NCBI GenBank assembly: GCA_947492175.1
Contig: CANLMQ010000048.1
Span: 1 to 34,065 of the forward strand
DNA length: 34,065 nucleotides
From: an uncultured Draconibacterium sp.
GTDB lineage: Bacteria > Bacteroidota > Bacteroidia > Bacteroidales > Prolixibacteraceae
Direction of reading: 5' to 3'
This document shows positions 25,085-33,592 of this stretch, one piece after another (position 1 is the stretch's first letter; every line of letters begins with the position of its first letter). The notes under the pieces are model-generated. The model was not told the origin of the DNA. It searched no databases and saw only the letters and a list, made by a program, of their open reading frames with translations. A program made the translations under genes and the position numbers.

Positions 25085-27022
25085 CTACTTTTCAATAATT
25101 TTAATGGTTGTTCTACGGTTTTCTCTACGTCCTTCAACCGTTTCGTTTGTTGCAATTGGTCGACTGTCGCCATAACCTTCGTATTTAAGGCGGCTTAATC
25201 CTATTCCGTTTTCAACCAAATAATCCACAACGGATTTGGCCCTGCGTTTCGAAAGCAAAAGGTTGCTTTCTGCACTACCCGAACTATCGGTATGCCCTTG
25301 TATCTCAACTTTTAGCTTACTGTTCTCTTTTAAAAACGACACCAGAATTTGCAGCTCAGGTTCCGACTGCGGTAGAATGGCAAACGAATCGGTTTCGTAA
25401 TAAATATTGTGCAAATCCATTTGTGCGCCAATTTCAATGGGTTCCAGTTCTATAGCCAAATGAAACGGATCGGTAATCGAATTATCATCGGCCAACAGGA
25501 ACGATTCAGAATAGAATAAAAATCCGGGCTCTGAAACATTAAAAGCATAGTTTCTTCCCAACGGCAGTGCCATCATAATTTCTCCGTTTTCATCCGCATT
25601 TTCTATACGTGGTGCCTGCCTGCTCGTATTCAGGTTTACCAATTCGATATTGGCCATAACCGGTTTTTGAGTTGCTTTGTTTGTTACTTTCGCCTTTACA
25701 TACGAAACAGCCTGCGGCTGTAATCCCCTGGTTAAATTAAACGAGAAGATATCGAGCCCTTTATCGGCTTCCCTTGCCGATGAAAAATAGGCAACATCGC
25801 CAATAGAGCTAATAGTTAATCCCATATCGTCCTTAATCGTATTAATAGGGTATCCCATATTTTTCAACTCAGTTATTTTTCCGCTTTCGTCAATGATTGC
25901 CGAAAAAAGATCGAAGCCGCCCATGCCCACGCGCGTATCGGACGCAAAATAGAAATTGTGGTTGTTGGCATGTATAAACGGAGATATTTCATCGCCCGTT
26001 GTATTTAAGGCTTCCAGGTTTTGGAGCGTTTTCCAGACAGGTTCTCCCAACTCGGAAAAACCGCCAAATTCAATCCTCCATATATCTTTTTTACCTTTTC
26101 CTCCCGATCGGTTACTGGAAAAATAGAGCCAGCGATTATCGGACGAAAACGAGGGCTGTCCTTCCCAGGAGCCGGTATTTAGTTTACTCCCTGCATTTTG
26201 GGGTACCGACCATTTCCCGTTCATAAACCGTGAAAAATAGATATCGCAACTTCCAAAACCATCGCTGCGGTTACAGGCGGTAAAAAACAAAATTTTCGAA
26301 TCGGCCGAGAGCGTTTGGGCTCCTTCATTATCGTTGGTATTAATATCATTCAATGGCATAGCGCGCTCCCAGTTAAACGAGTCTAGATCAACCATATAAA
26401 AATCTTCTCTCGGCCGGTTGTTCTCTTTTACCAAGCGGGTAAAAATCAGGTGTTTTCCATCTAAAGAGGGAGTTGGCCAATATTCATCGTTGCTACTGTT
26501 TACTTTATCTCCCAGATTCTCGGGATGAAAATCAACCGGATTTGCAATGGAATGAATTGCAAAACGGCAACTGGCTATTTTACATGCAAGTAAAAACTGT
26601 CGTTTCTCAGGAATTTGTTTTGTTTTACTGTATTCTTCGTAAAAACTTAGCGCCTCGGAGTACATTCCCAGCTTATAAAATGCCTCCCCCAGACGGAAAT
26701 CGATCAATGGATTGGTATTTGTATAGCTTGCTTTTTCCAGATGTTGAATTTCAAGCCGGGTTGAATCCATATCTTTATAAACCTCCGCCAATAATAAGTG
26801 TGCTGACGCATCCTGAGCATCAATTTTAATTATCCGCTCACAAACATCAATTGTTTTACTGTGATTACCGGCCCTGTAATACGCTCTGGCTTCTTCCAGA
26901 AGTTTCTCCGTTTTGCCCGGCTTTTGTGCGTTTGCTCCTATACTAAAAAACGCCGATAATACGATTAACAACATTAACCTTCTGGTAAATAACAGTTTAT
27001 ATTTAATCGATTTTTCTCTCAT
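25085..27022 (-). CDS. OmpA-family protein with TPR and PD40 repeats (PorE-like), 645 aa
   Basis: A type I signal peptide (cleavage near GANAQ, residue 33) precedes TPR repeats (about 35-145). PD40 beta-propeller repeats lie at about 165-430 (DEYWPTPSLDGKHLIFTR, GQPSFSSDNRWLYFSSNRSG). A carboxypeptidase regulatory-like domain follows (about 440-520). The C-terminal OmpA domain binds peptidoglycan: VEIQGHTDSSGSAESNLLLS, LSKRRAKSVVDYLVENGI, then RRENRRTTIKI. The order matches PorE of the type IX secretion system, but there is no lipobox, and several paralogues with this order occur in Bacteroidota genomes. It therefore could be a general envelope anchor. Confidence 0.9.
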   Translation of the reverse strand: MREKSIKYKLLFTRRLMLLIVLSAFFSIGANAQKPGKTEKLLEEARAYYRAGNHSKTIDVCERIIKIDAQDASAHLLLAEVYKDMDSTRLEIQHLEKASYTNTNPLIDFRLGEAFYKLGMYSEALSFYEEYSKTKQIPEKRQFLLACKIASCRFAIHSIANPVDFHPENLGDKVNSSNDEYWPTPSLDGKHLIFTRLVKENNRPREDFYMVDLDSFNWERAMPLNDINTNDNEGAQTLSADSKILFFTACNRSDGFGSCDIYFSRFMNGKWSVPQNAGSKLNTGSWEGQPSFSSDNRWLYFSSNRSGGKGKKDIWRIEFGGFSELGEPVWKTLQNLEALNTTGDEISPFIHANNHNFYFASDTRVGMGGFDLFSAIIDESGKITELKNMGYPINTIKDDMGLTISSIGDVAYFSSAREADKGLDIFSFNLTRGLQPQAVSYVKAKVTNKATQKPVMANIELVNLNTSRQAPRIENADENGEIMMALPLGRNYAFNVSEPGFLFYSESFLLADDNSITDPFHLAIELEPIEIGAQMDLHNIYYETDSFAILPQSEPELQILVSFLKENSKLKVEIQGHTDSSGSAESNLLLSKRRAKSVVDYLVENGIGLSRLKYEGYGDSRPIATNETVEGRRENRRTTIKIIEK

Positions 27023-27144
27023 AAGCTATAAAAATTGATTATCTCCATTTTTTTGTATTATTTTTTTTTCTATTTTTCACCAATAAAAAAGTAAAATTAA
27101 CCATTTTAACTGGAAAATATTAAATCTATCGTTTGTTGTAGAAA

Positions 27145-27330
27145 ATGAAAAAGAAAGTAAACAAACAAGCTTCAACAGAACTTGACAAGTTCGACCGTAA
27201 GCAAAAGAAACACACAGGTACAAAAAACAAAGGTTCCAAAAATAAATTATCTATTTATGACGAATTTGAAGATGAAGATCTTATAGACTATTCTTCAGAC
27301 TTTGATGATATAGACGAACCGGAAGAATAA
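27145..27330 (+). CDS. Small charged hypothetical protein, 61 aa
   Basis: The first 35 residues are strongly basic (KKKVNKQ, DRKQKKHTGTKNKGSKNK); the last 25 are strongly acidic (YDEFEDEDLIDYSSDFDDID). There is no signal peptide or hydrophobic segment, and the protein is probably disordered. It lies alone between divergent and convergent minus-strand genes, with a near-consensus -7 element (TATCGTTTG, one base too long) 17-25 bp upstream. Small proteins of this bipolar kind occur in Bacteroidota, function unknown. The steady reading frame and clean start make it plausible. Confidence 0.6.
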   Translation: MKKKVNKQASTELDKFDRKQKKHTGTKNKGSKNKLSIYDEFEDEDLIDYSSDFDDIDEPEE

Positions 27331-27379
27331 TCATTTTTTCATTTCTGATTTTTTATCTCTGATTGTATTTACATCAGAT

Positions 27380-27862
27380 TTATTCATAGAATGCCTCAAT
27401 TCCGGGGTATTGGAATCGTGCTTTGGCTATTTTTTCAGGAAAAACGAAGTACGTAATGTCTCCTTTTGCGCATTCTTCTCCTTCGCCATCAAATAAACTA
27501 CACGTTATTTTCGCCAATCTTCCTTCTTGCGAATTAATATGTCCTTTTATGGTTAATTCTCCTTTCGATACTTTAACAGGCTTAATGTACTTTACGTTCA
27601 TCTCGCTGGTTACTCCGGCAGTTTTTAGTTTCAGCATTACTACCCATCCACCAATTTCGTCAAGTAAGGTAGCTTGTATTCCGCCATGCAAAACTCCGGT
27701 CCAGCCTTCGTAAGATTTAATTGGCTGCCATTTTGTAACAATCTCCTCCCCGTCTTCCCAAAATTGAAGATGCAACCCGGTTTTATTAAAAGGCGAACAG
27801 GCAAAACAATTGTACTCGCCTCTGTTTTTTGGATCTTCCCATGGATTCTTTATTTTCCTCAT
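27380..27862 (-). CDS. PaaI-family thioesterase (hotdog fold), 160 aa
   Basis: A hotdog acyl-CoA thioesterase-like protein. The body shows NCFACSPFNKTGLHLQFW, then GWTGVLHGGIQATLLDEIGG (the HGG..(A)..D(E) active-site pattern), and MNVKYIKPVKV as the central strand. Its physiological acyl-CoA is not predictable. I start at MRKIKNPW (27862); an alternative ATG six codons earlier (27880) gives 166 aa. It lies downstream of the prohibitin gene, from which a terminator separates it. Confidence 0.85.
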   Translation of the reverse strand: MRKIKNPWEDPKNRGEYNCFACSPFNKTGLHLQFWEDGEEIVTKWQPIKSYEGWTGVLHGGIQATLLDEIGGWVVMLKLKTAGVTSEMNVKYIKPVKVSKGELTIKGHINSQEGRLAKITCSLFDGEGEECAKGDITYFVFPEKIAKARFQYPGIEAFYE

Positions 27863-27978
27863 AGTATTTAAAAGATTCATTCACGATTCTATTTCACTCC
27901 CTATCTTCTCTGCTTTCCAACTGTCCTTCTGAAAAAGCAACAGTGAGGAAATTCTACTATAACTCTGTTCCTTTAATC

Positions 27979-28005
27979 AAAACAGGCCGGTAAATAACCA
28001 GCCTG
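27979..28005 (-). terminator. Rho-independent terminator after the prohibitin-family gene
   Basis: On the minus strand CAGGCTGGT (28005-27997) pairs with ACCGGCCTG (27991-27983), eight Watson-Crick pairs and one wobble, followed by TTTT. It lies just after the stop of the gene at 28028. Confidence 0.75.
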
Positions 28006-28027
28006 CTACAATTTATTTCTTATTCTA

Positions 28028-28846
28028 TTAGTTGTTTCCCAATATCAGTGGTAATCCGTTTTCTCCACTCCCGACAACCACAACTTTCGAGTTTGGCGAT
28101 TTCGACAATTCAATAGTAGCCTCAATACCGCGCTGTTCTAAAATCTTATCCGTTAAACTGGCATTGATAATACGGTTATAAGCTGCGATACCTTCCGCTT
28201 CAATACGTCGACGCTCTGCTTCCGAAGTTTCCCGTTTCAATCGGTATTCATAAGCCAATGCTTCCTGTTCCTGTTTAAGTTTACTTTCAATGGCTGTTTT
28301 AATTTGCTCAGGTAAGTTGATTGAACGAATAAGCAGCGCTTTCATATCAATATAATTTTTCCCTAACACATCGCGTGTTTCTTCAATAATTGTTTGTTCT
28401 ACTTCAGCCCTTTTAGTAGAGTAAATCTCCTCTGCTGTGTATCGACCTGCCACCTGCCGAACAGTTGATCGGACTTCAGGAATTACCAAAACATTAATAT
28501 AATTTACGCCAAACTGTTCGTATAAATAACCTATTTCATTAAAAACAGGATTAAAACGAACGGTAATATCAACGCTTATCGACAAACCACTTTTATCCAG
28601 AACATCCATCGGCTCATCGCGTTGTTGCTCGCGCACACTGTATATATACACTTTGTTCCATGGGGCAATTACATGAAATCCTTCCCCATAAATATTTTCT
28701 TTATCCAAACCTGTTGTATAAGGTTTAAAAATTACGCCACGTTCTCCTGCATCGAGAATCAAAAACATGCGGCCACCAAACAACAACAATACGATTAATA
28801 CTGCAACAGCAATAACAATGTAGGTTGATTTAAAATTGAATTTCAT
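28028..28846 (-). CDS. Prohibitin-family (SPFH domain) membrane protein, 272 aa
   Basis: One N-terminal transmembrane segment (residues about 8-29) is followed by an SPFH/band 7 domain: GERGVIFKPYTTGLDKENIY, then GFHVIAPWNKVYIYSVREQQ. A C-terminal coiled coil rich in Glu, Ala and Arg follows (KQEQEALAYEYRLKRETSEA). This is the layout of bacterial prohibitins, which form ring assemblies in the membrane and often associate with FtsH. The gene is monocistronic, with a terminator after it and a TACATTTG element before it. No NfeD or FtsH gene adjoins. Confidence 0.92.
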   Translation of the reverse strand: MKFNFKSTYIVIAVAVLIVLLLFGGRMFLILDAGERGVIFKPYTTGLDKENIYGEGFHVIAPWNKVYIYSVREQQRDEPMDVLDKSGLSISVDITVRFNPVFNEIGYLYEQFGVNYINVLVIPEVRSTVRQVAGRYTAEEIYSTKRAEVEQTIIEETRDVLGKNYIDMKALLIRSINLPEQIKTAIESKLKQEQEALAYEYRLKRETSEAERRRIEAEGIAAYNRIINASLTDKILEQRGIEATIELSKSPNSKVVVVGSGENGLPLILGNN

Positions 28847-28869
28847 AGTTTTCTTTTTAAATATTTACA

Positions 28870-28877
28870 CAAATGTA
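28870..28877 (-). promoter_or_regulatory. Possible -7 promoter element of the prohibitin-family gene
   Basis: TACATTTG on the minus strand fits TAnnTTTG and lies 23 bases before the ATG at 28846. No TTG at the usual distance was found, so confidence is limited. Confidence 0.4.
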
Positions 28878-28991
28878 CAAAGTTTAGCGGCTCCGGTATC
28901 GTAAAATTATGTTTTATTTGAATTTGAGTAAACTATTATGGTCTGTCTTACAATTCTATTATATTTGAAATTCAGAAAAAATACTTTAATC

Positions 28992-30113
28992 ATGAAAAGA
29001 TCACTACTGCTGTTTTTATCCTTTCTAATTATTGTTAGTTCCTACTCCCAGGATTTTTTTAATACCGATTTCAACAAACGTAAAAAGTATATCATACTCT
29101 GCAGCCCAACTGTACAGCGGATAAAAACCGTACAATTTCTTTGCAATGCCAATTTGCTACAGGTTAAAAAAAGCAAGGTAAAATTCGTTGGTGTTTATTT
29201 CGATGATCAGAATTACGATTTTACAGAAACCCAAAACTACATCGAAGCAAATAAACTCAACAACTTTTATCTGCACGAAATTAAAGGCGATTTAAATGAA
29301 AATAACCTGTTCGGAACCAATGATATTTCGGATGATCTAAAACTGATTTTCGACAATTCGATTGGTGTTTTCTTTTTTGGTGGCCCCGATATTCCACCGG
29401 GTGTTTATGGCGAAGAGAATTCCCTTTCGGTAGTTACCGATCCGGAAAGACATTTTTTTGAAACCTCTTTTATGTACCATCTGCTTGGCGGATACCAGGA
29501 TGAAAACTTTGTTCCTTTTCTTGCCGAACGCCCCGATTACCTGGTTACCGGTTTTTGCCTGGGTATGCAAACCATGAATGTGGCTACCGGAGGAACCCTG
29601 ATACAAGATATTCCGGCGGAGCTTTTTGGTGCAGAAAATCCTGAAGCTACAGTAAAAATAGGCAGGTTTAACATGCACCGTAACTACTGGCAGGAAATTG
29701 TAAAAGACACCCTTTTAATGGGTATAAACCTGCATACAATCAGATTTACCGACAACCCGTTTTTTGGCGATATTGTTGATGTTAAAAAACGGTCGGAACC
29801 CCGTATCTACAGTAGCCATCATCAGGCAGCCGACAAACTGGGGAAAGACCTGGATGTAACCTGTGTATCGCCCGATGGCAGAATTGTTGAAGGACTAGCT
29901 CATGCTAAATACCCGAATGTTTTTGCGGTTCAGTTTCACCCCGAAGTTCCGGCGCTGTACTCCGATATGTATGTACGGAAATTTCACCCGGCCGATGTAC
30001 CTAAAAGTTACCACGAAATTATCGGGAAATCGAGTGTCCGCTTTCACGAAAAATACTGGAAACACATTTCAGATGTACTGAAAAATGTAAAAAAACCAAA
30101 ACGCAAACAATAA
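28992..30113 (+). CDS. Secreted class I glutamine-amidotransferase-like (C26-type) protein, 373 aa
   Basis: The start at MKRSLLLF (28992) gives a proper signal peptide ending SYSQ at residue 20; the ATG at 28938 lies 18 codons earlier and would hide it. The core resembles gamma-glutamyl hydrolase/GATase1 proteins: GVFFFGGPDIPPGVYGE early, VTGFCLGMQTMNVATGG with the nucleophile Cys (about residue 187), and FAVQFHPEVP with the catalytic His-x-Glu. The family cleaves gamma-glutamyl amides; an exported version could act on peptidoglycan-derived or other gamma-glutamyl compounds (inference). It is convergent with the HTH gene at 30132. Confidence 0.88.
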   Translation: MKRSLLLFLSFLIIVSSYSQDFFNTDFNKRKKYIILCSPTVQRIKTVQFLCNANLLQVKKSKVKFVGVYFDDQNYDFTETQNYIEANKLNNFYLHEIKGDLNENNLFGTNDISDDLKLIFDNSIGVFFFGGPDIPPGVYGEENSLSVVTDPERHFFETSFMYHLLGGYQDENFVPFLAERPDYLVTGFCLGMQTMNVATGGTLIQDIPAELFGAENPEATVKIGRFNMHRNYWQEIVKDTLLMGINLHTIRFTDNPFFGDIVDVKKRSEPRIYSSHHQAADKLGKDLDVTCVSPDGRIVEGLAHAKYPNVFAVQFHPEVPALYSDMYVRKFHPADVPKSYHEIIGKSSVRFHEKYWKHISDVLKNVKKPKRKQ

Positions 30114-30131
30114 CAAACCTGCCATTATCAG

Positions 30132-30890
30132 CTAGTTTTTTAGTAGCACATCCATATCGGTTACAATTAACCAACGGCTATTAATCTTGTGCCATTCCTG
30201 AATATTTACAGTTTTAATCTGTTCTCCTGTTTGTATTTTCGAGGTAGTAATACTTTTTTCTATTGCAACAGAATCTGCAACTTGCAATGAAACTAATTCG
30301 ATAGCTATTATTTGAAAAAGTTTTGATTCAGCCGCAGAATGAATACAGTTGTATATTTCTTCTTTTCCACAATATTCAGGATGATTATACCTGTAAAAGC
30401 AGGCATTATCTGCATAATCTTGAATTAAAGCTTCAATGTTCCCTGTATTAAACCAGGTAATACTGTTCAGGTTTTGTTCTTCAATTCTATCCTTTAACTT
30501 CTTCAGATCATTCCTTTCCTGAATATAACCCAAGAGGCATGTTCCTAAAAAAACAATCAATACCGATATGGATAAAATGGCAGTTTTTTTCATGAGATCT
30601 CTCTTAAAGTTAATTACATGTAATACTCTAACAACAACCGACTTACTCTTTTCCCAGATCATATTTTTATATGTTTCAATTGTTCTATTTCTTTTTGTTT
30701 TAAAATAGGGATAATCCAATGCATCGAAAATTAGTTTCAAAGTATAAGTCCTTGGAGTTACATAGCCCGCTTCTATTCGCTGAAGGGTACGAACATTCAG
30801 ATTACACAATTCCACAAGTTCTTCCTGTGTAAAACCTTTGGCTTTTCTTAATTCAGCTATTTTTCTTCCAAGTTCCGGTTGTTGCATCAC
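30132..30890 (-). CDS. Membrane-tethered HTH (XRE) regulator with NTF2/SnoaL-like C-terminal domain, 252 aa
   Basis: Residues about 7-62 are an XRE helix-turn-helix: IAELRKAKGFTQEELVELCN, VRTLQRIEAGYVTPR. A basic linker precedes one transmembrane helix (about 101-120, AILSISVLIVFLGTCLLGYI). The C-terminal 130 residues look like a SnoaL/DUF4440 domain: NTGNIEALIQDYADNACFYR, then YCGKEEIYNCIHSA, ending EWHKINSRWLIVTDMDVLL. With the N-terminus inside, the NTF2-like domain would face the periplasm and could sense a ligand there. The first Met and the second Met are equally good starts. No near partner gene. Confidence 0.85.
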   Translation of the reverse strand: MMQQPELGRKIAELRKAKGFTQEELVELCNLNVRTLQRIEAGYVTPRTYTLKLIFDALDYPYFKTKRNRTIETYKNMIWEKSKSVVVRVLHVINFKRDLMKKTAILSISVLIVFLGTCLLGYIQERNDLKKLKDRIEEQNLNSITWFNTGNIEALIQDYADNACFYRYNHPEYCGKEEIYNCIHSAAESKLFQIIAIELVSLQVADSVAIEKSITTSKIQTGEQIKTVNIQEWHKINSRWLIVTDMDVLLKN

Positions 30891-31111
30891 TTTTCGCTTA
30901 GTACAATTTATTTAAATTCTAAAAATAATCCACGAATTTGGTTTGACTTAATCACGGCATTTACACGGCACCCACTTTTAATCCCATCTTCATACTATTT
31001 AAACATGTATAAATCAGACCGAAAGAACAGAATTATAAATCTAATTTAAAGCTTTTAACCTTTCATCACATAATCTTTACTCATTTTCAGAAATGTTCAA
31101 ACTTCTTTCCT

Positions 31112-31119
31112 TACTTTTG
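31112..31119 (+). promoter_or_regulatory. Probable -7 promoter element of prfC
   Basis: TACTTTTG fits the TAnnTTTG -7 consensus and lies 25 bp before the prfC start, giving a short 5' leader. The -33 part is weak. The rest of the gap 30891-31144 shows no gene. Confidence 0.45.
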
Positions 31120-31144
31120 CGCCCTGAAATAAAAGGATTAGAAA

Positions 31145-32719
31145 ATGGCATTTCTGAAAGAGATACAACGCAGACGTACATTTGGAATTGTAAGTCACCC
31201 TGATGCAGGTAAAACCACACTAACAGAAAAATTACTTCTGTTTGGTGGAGCTATTCGTGTGGCAGGTGCAGTAAAAAGCAATAAAATAAAAAAAGGTGCT
31301 ACTTCCGATTTTATGGAAATAGAGCGCCAGCGTGGTATTTCGGTTGCCACTTCGGTAATGGGTTTCGAGTACAACGGTTATAAAGTTAACATACTTGATA
31401 CACCAGGTCACCAGGACTTTCAGGAAGATACTTTCAGAACACTAACCGCAGTCGACAGTGTAATTATTGTAATTGATGCTGCTAAAGGGGTTGAGCCGCA
31501 AACCGAAAAACTGATGAATGTTTGCCGCATGCGCAAAACACCGGTAATTGTGTTTGTAAACAAAATGGACCGCCCGGCACAAGATCCGTTTTCCTTAATG
31601 GACGAAGTGGAAGAGCAGCTAAAAATTAAGGTTCGCCCTTTAAGCTGGCCCATTAACAACGGCCCCGATTTTAAAGGAGTGTACAATATATTCAACAAAA
31701 GCCTGAAACTTTTTAAACCCGATATTCAGGAAATTGAAGAGCGCATTAAATTTGAAGATGTAACAGATCCTGCCCTTGAACAGTACATTGGAGATGATGC
31801 CAAAACACTGCGCGAAGAACTGGAACTGGTTGAAGGTGTTTATCCTGAATACGAGAATGACCAATATCTGGCAGGCGATTTAGCACCCGTTTTCTTTGGA
31901 AGTGCCTTGTATAATTTTGGAGTGCAGGAACTATTAGATGCGTTTGTAAAAATTGCCCCCACTCCGCGCCCAAGTTTTACAGAAGAACGGGAAGTAAAAC
32001 CTGAAGAAAAAGGATTTTCAGGCTTCGTATTTAAGATTCATGCCAATATCGATCCCAATCATCGCAGCCGGATTGCCTTTGTAAAAATATGTTCAGGAGT
32101 TTTCGAGCGAAATAAAATGTATAAAAACATTCGTCTTGGAAAGTCTTTCCGGATTTCGAGCCCGACTGCTTTTATGGCATCACAAAAAGAAATTGTGGAA
32201 TTTGCCTACCCGGGCGATATTATAGGTGTGCCCGATACCGGGAACTTTATTATTGGCGACACGCTGACTGATGGTGAAGAAATTCATTTTAAAGGATTGC
32301 CCAGCTTTTCGCCCGAGATGTTCCGTTTTGTTGAAAATGCCGACCCTATGAAATCGAAGCAACTCGGAAAAGGAGTAGACCAACTGATGGATGAAGGTGT
32401 TGCACAACTTTTTACCAGCTCGTTTAACGGGCGAAAAATTATTGGAACCGTTGGGCAACTACAATTTGAGGTAATTCAGTACCGTTTGGAACATGAATAC
32501 GGAGCAAAATGTAGGTTTGAACCACTGGCCATGCACAAAGCCTGCTGGATTCAATGCGACGATGAAAAGGTATTAACTGAATTTAAAAAACGTAAGCACC
32601 AGAAAATGGCAAAAGATAAACTGGGGCGCGATGTATTTATGGCCGATTCTGCGTTTATTTTACAAATGGCGCAGGACGAATTTAAGGATATTAAGTTCCA
32701 TTTTACTTCGGAGTTTTAG
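31145..32719 (+). CDS. prfC: Peptide chain release factor 3, 524 aa
   Basis: A translational GTPase that removes RF1/RF2 from the ribosome after peptide release. Motifs: G1 SHPDAGKTTLTEKLL (about 17-31), switch region GATSDFMEIERQRGISVATS, G3 DTPGHQDF, G4 NKMDRP, and the RF3-specific C-terminal domain (EHEYGAKCRFEPLAMHKACW). Length is standard for RF3. Monocistronic, with its own promoter. No terminator was seen after it; a heptamer repeat tract follows about 70 bp downstream. Confidence 0.97.
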   Translation: MAFLKEIQRRRTFGIVSHPDAGKTTLTEKLLLFGGAIRVAGAVKSNKIKKGATSDFMEIERQRGISVATSVMGFEYNGYKVNILDTPGHQDFQEDTFRTLTAVDSVIIVIDAAKGVEPQTEKLMNVCRMRKTPVIVFVNKMDRPAQDPFSLMDEVEEQLKIKVRPLSWPINNGPDFKGVYNIFNKSLKLFKPDIQEIEERIKFEDVTDPALEQYIGDDAKTLREELELVEGVYPEYENDQYLAGDLAPVFFGSALYNFGVQELLDAFVKIAPTPRPSFTEEREVKPEEKGFSGFVFKIHANIDPNHRSRIAFVKICSGVFERNKMYKNIRLGKSFRISSPTAFMASQKEIVEFAYPGDIIGVPDTGNFIIGDTLTDGEEIHFKGLPSFSPEMFRFVENADPMKSKQLGKGVDQLMDEGVAQLFTSSFNGRKIIGTVGQLQFEVIQYRLEHEYGAKCRFEPLAMHKACWIQCDDEKVLTEFKKRKHQKMAKDKLGRDVFMADSAFILQMAQDEFKDIKFHFTSEF

Positions 32720-32790
32720 ACCGAGAAGGAGGAAGCACGAAGTAAGGAGCTGGAAGAAAAACAAAGTATAACCCAGAGACGGGTAGCCCA

Positions 32791-32839
32791 GAACTCTGAA
32801 CTCTGAACTCTGAACTCTGAACTCTGAACACTGAACTCT
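32791..32839 (+). repeat. Tandem repeat, seven copies of a 7-bp unit
   Basis: GAACTCT repeats seven times from 32791 to 32839; the sixth copy reads GAACACT. It lies between prfC and the UPF0316 gene. Read on the minus strand the unit is AGTTCAG in another phase, like other tracts here that begin AGT. Confidence 0.9.
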
Positions 32840-32899
32840 GAAAGATAAGTGCAACAAACTGAATTGGAAAATTTTATTTTGTACTTTTAAATACTAATT

Positions 32900-33463
32900 A
32901 TGGATACCTCTTTCTACGACAGCAATTTATTTACGTACGGATTGCTTCCGGCGCTAATCTTTTTTTCAAGGGTACTGGATGTTTCTTTTGGCACCATTCG
33001 TATTGCTATGGTTTCGAAAGGACATAAGTTATGGGCGCCGTTTCTCGGCTTTTTTGAGATATTAATCTGGTTACTGGCCATTTCCAGAATATTCCAGAAC
33101 CTGGATAACTGGACGTGTTATTTTGCCTATGCAGCAGGATTTGCCTGTGGAAATTACGTGGGATTAATTATTGAAGAAAAACTGGCCGTGGGTATTGTTA
33201 AAGTGCAGATTATTACCAGAAAAGATGCACAACAACTTATCAGGAACCTGATTGATGCTGGTTACGGAATAACGCACCACGAAGCACAGGGAAGCAGCGA
33301 AACCGTTAGTATTATTTATTCCATCATTAACCGCAAAGAAATTAAAAAGGTGCAGCAGATTGTTAACAAAACCAACCCACTTGCATTTTATTCGGTAGAA
33401 GATGTAAAATCGGTTAACAAAGGAATTTTCCCTGGCAGAACCATTTGGAGAAAAGGGAAATAG
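32900..33463 (+). CDS. UPF0316 / DUF2179-domain membrane protein, 187 aa
   Basis: Three hydrophobic segments fill the first 95 residues: LFTYGLLPALIFFSRVLDVS, LWAPFLGFFEILIWLLAISR and CYFAYAAGFACGNYVGLIIE. The motif RVLDVSFGTIRIAMVSKG is typical of UPF0316 (DUF5698). A cytosolic DUF2179-like alpha/beta domain follows (about 100-175; VQIITRKDAQQLIRNLIDAG, ETVSIIYSIINRKEIKKVQQ). Function is unknown. Length matches the family. It stands alone between repeat-bearing spacers and is the last protein gene before the CRISPR array. Confidence 0.92.
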   Translation: MDTSFYDSNLFTYGLLPALIFFSRVLDVSFGTIRIAMVSKGHKLWAPFLGFFEILIWLLAISRIFQNLDNWTCYFAYAAGFACGNYVGLIIEEKLAVGIVKVQIITRKDAQQLIRNLIDAGYGITHHEAQGSSETVSIIYSIINRKEIKKVQQIVNKTNPLAFYSVEDVKSVNKGIFPGRTIWRKGK

Positions 33464-33503
33464 ATGGCAAGTTATAGGTTACGTGTTAAGACAGTTCTTT
33501 CCC

Positions 33504-33524
33504 AATGACTATTGACTAATGACT
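33504..33524 (+). repeat. Heptamer repeat, three degenerate copies
   Basis: AATGACT, ATTGACT, AATGACT in direct succession, in the spacer between the UPF0316 gene and the CRISPR array. The same 7-bp period occurs in nearby tracts with different unit sequences. Confidence 0.7.
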
Positions 33525-33560
33525 TTTCTTTCACTCTAGTTGATTGATATTGGAGGGAGT

Positions 33561-33588
33561 TGGATACTGGATACTGGATACTGGAAAC
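33561..33588 (+). repeat. Heptamer repeat, four copies
   Basis: TGGATAC three times, then TGGAAAC, ending 4 bp before the first CRISPR repeat. It occupies the position where a leader would be if the array were read rightward; I favour leftward transcription with a leader beyond the right edge. Confidence 0.8.
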
Positions 33589-33592
33589 TTGA

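Noticed and set aside
25078..25173. Extension of the GntR/LacI regulator into the OmpA gene
   Set aside because: The region encodes the conserved end of the OmpA domain in another frame; the HTH domain begins after 25077.
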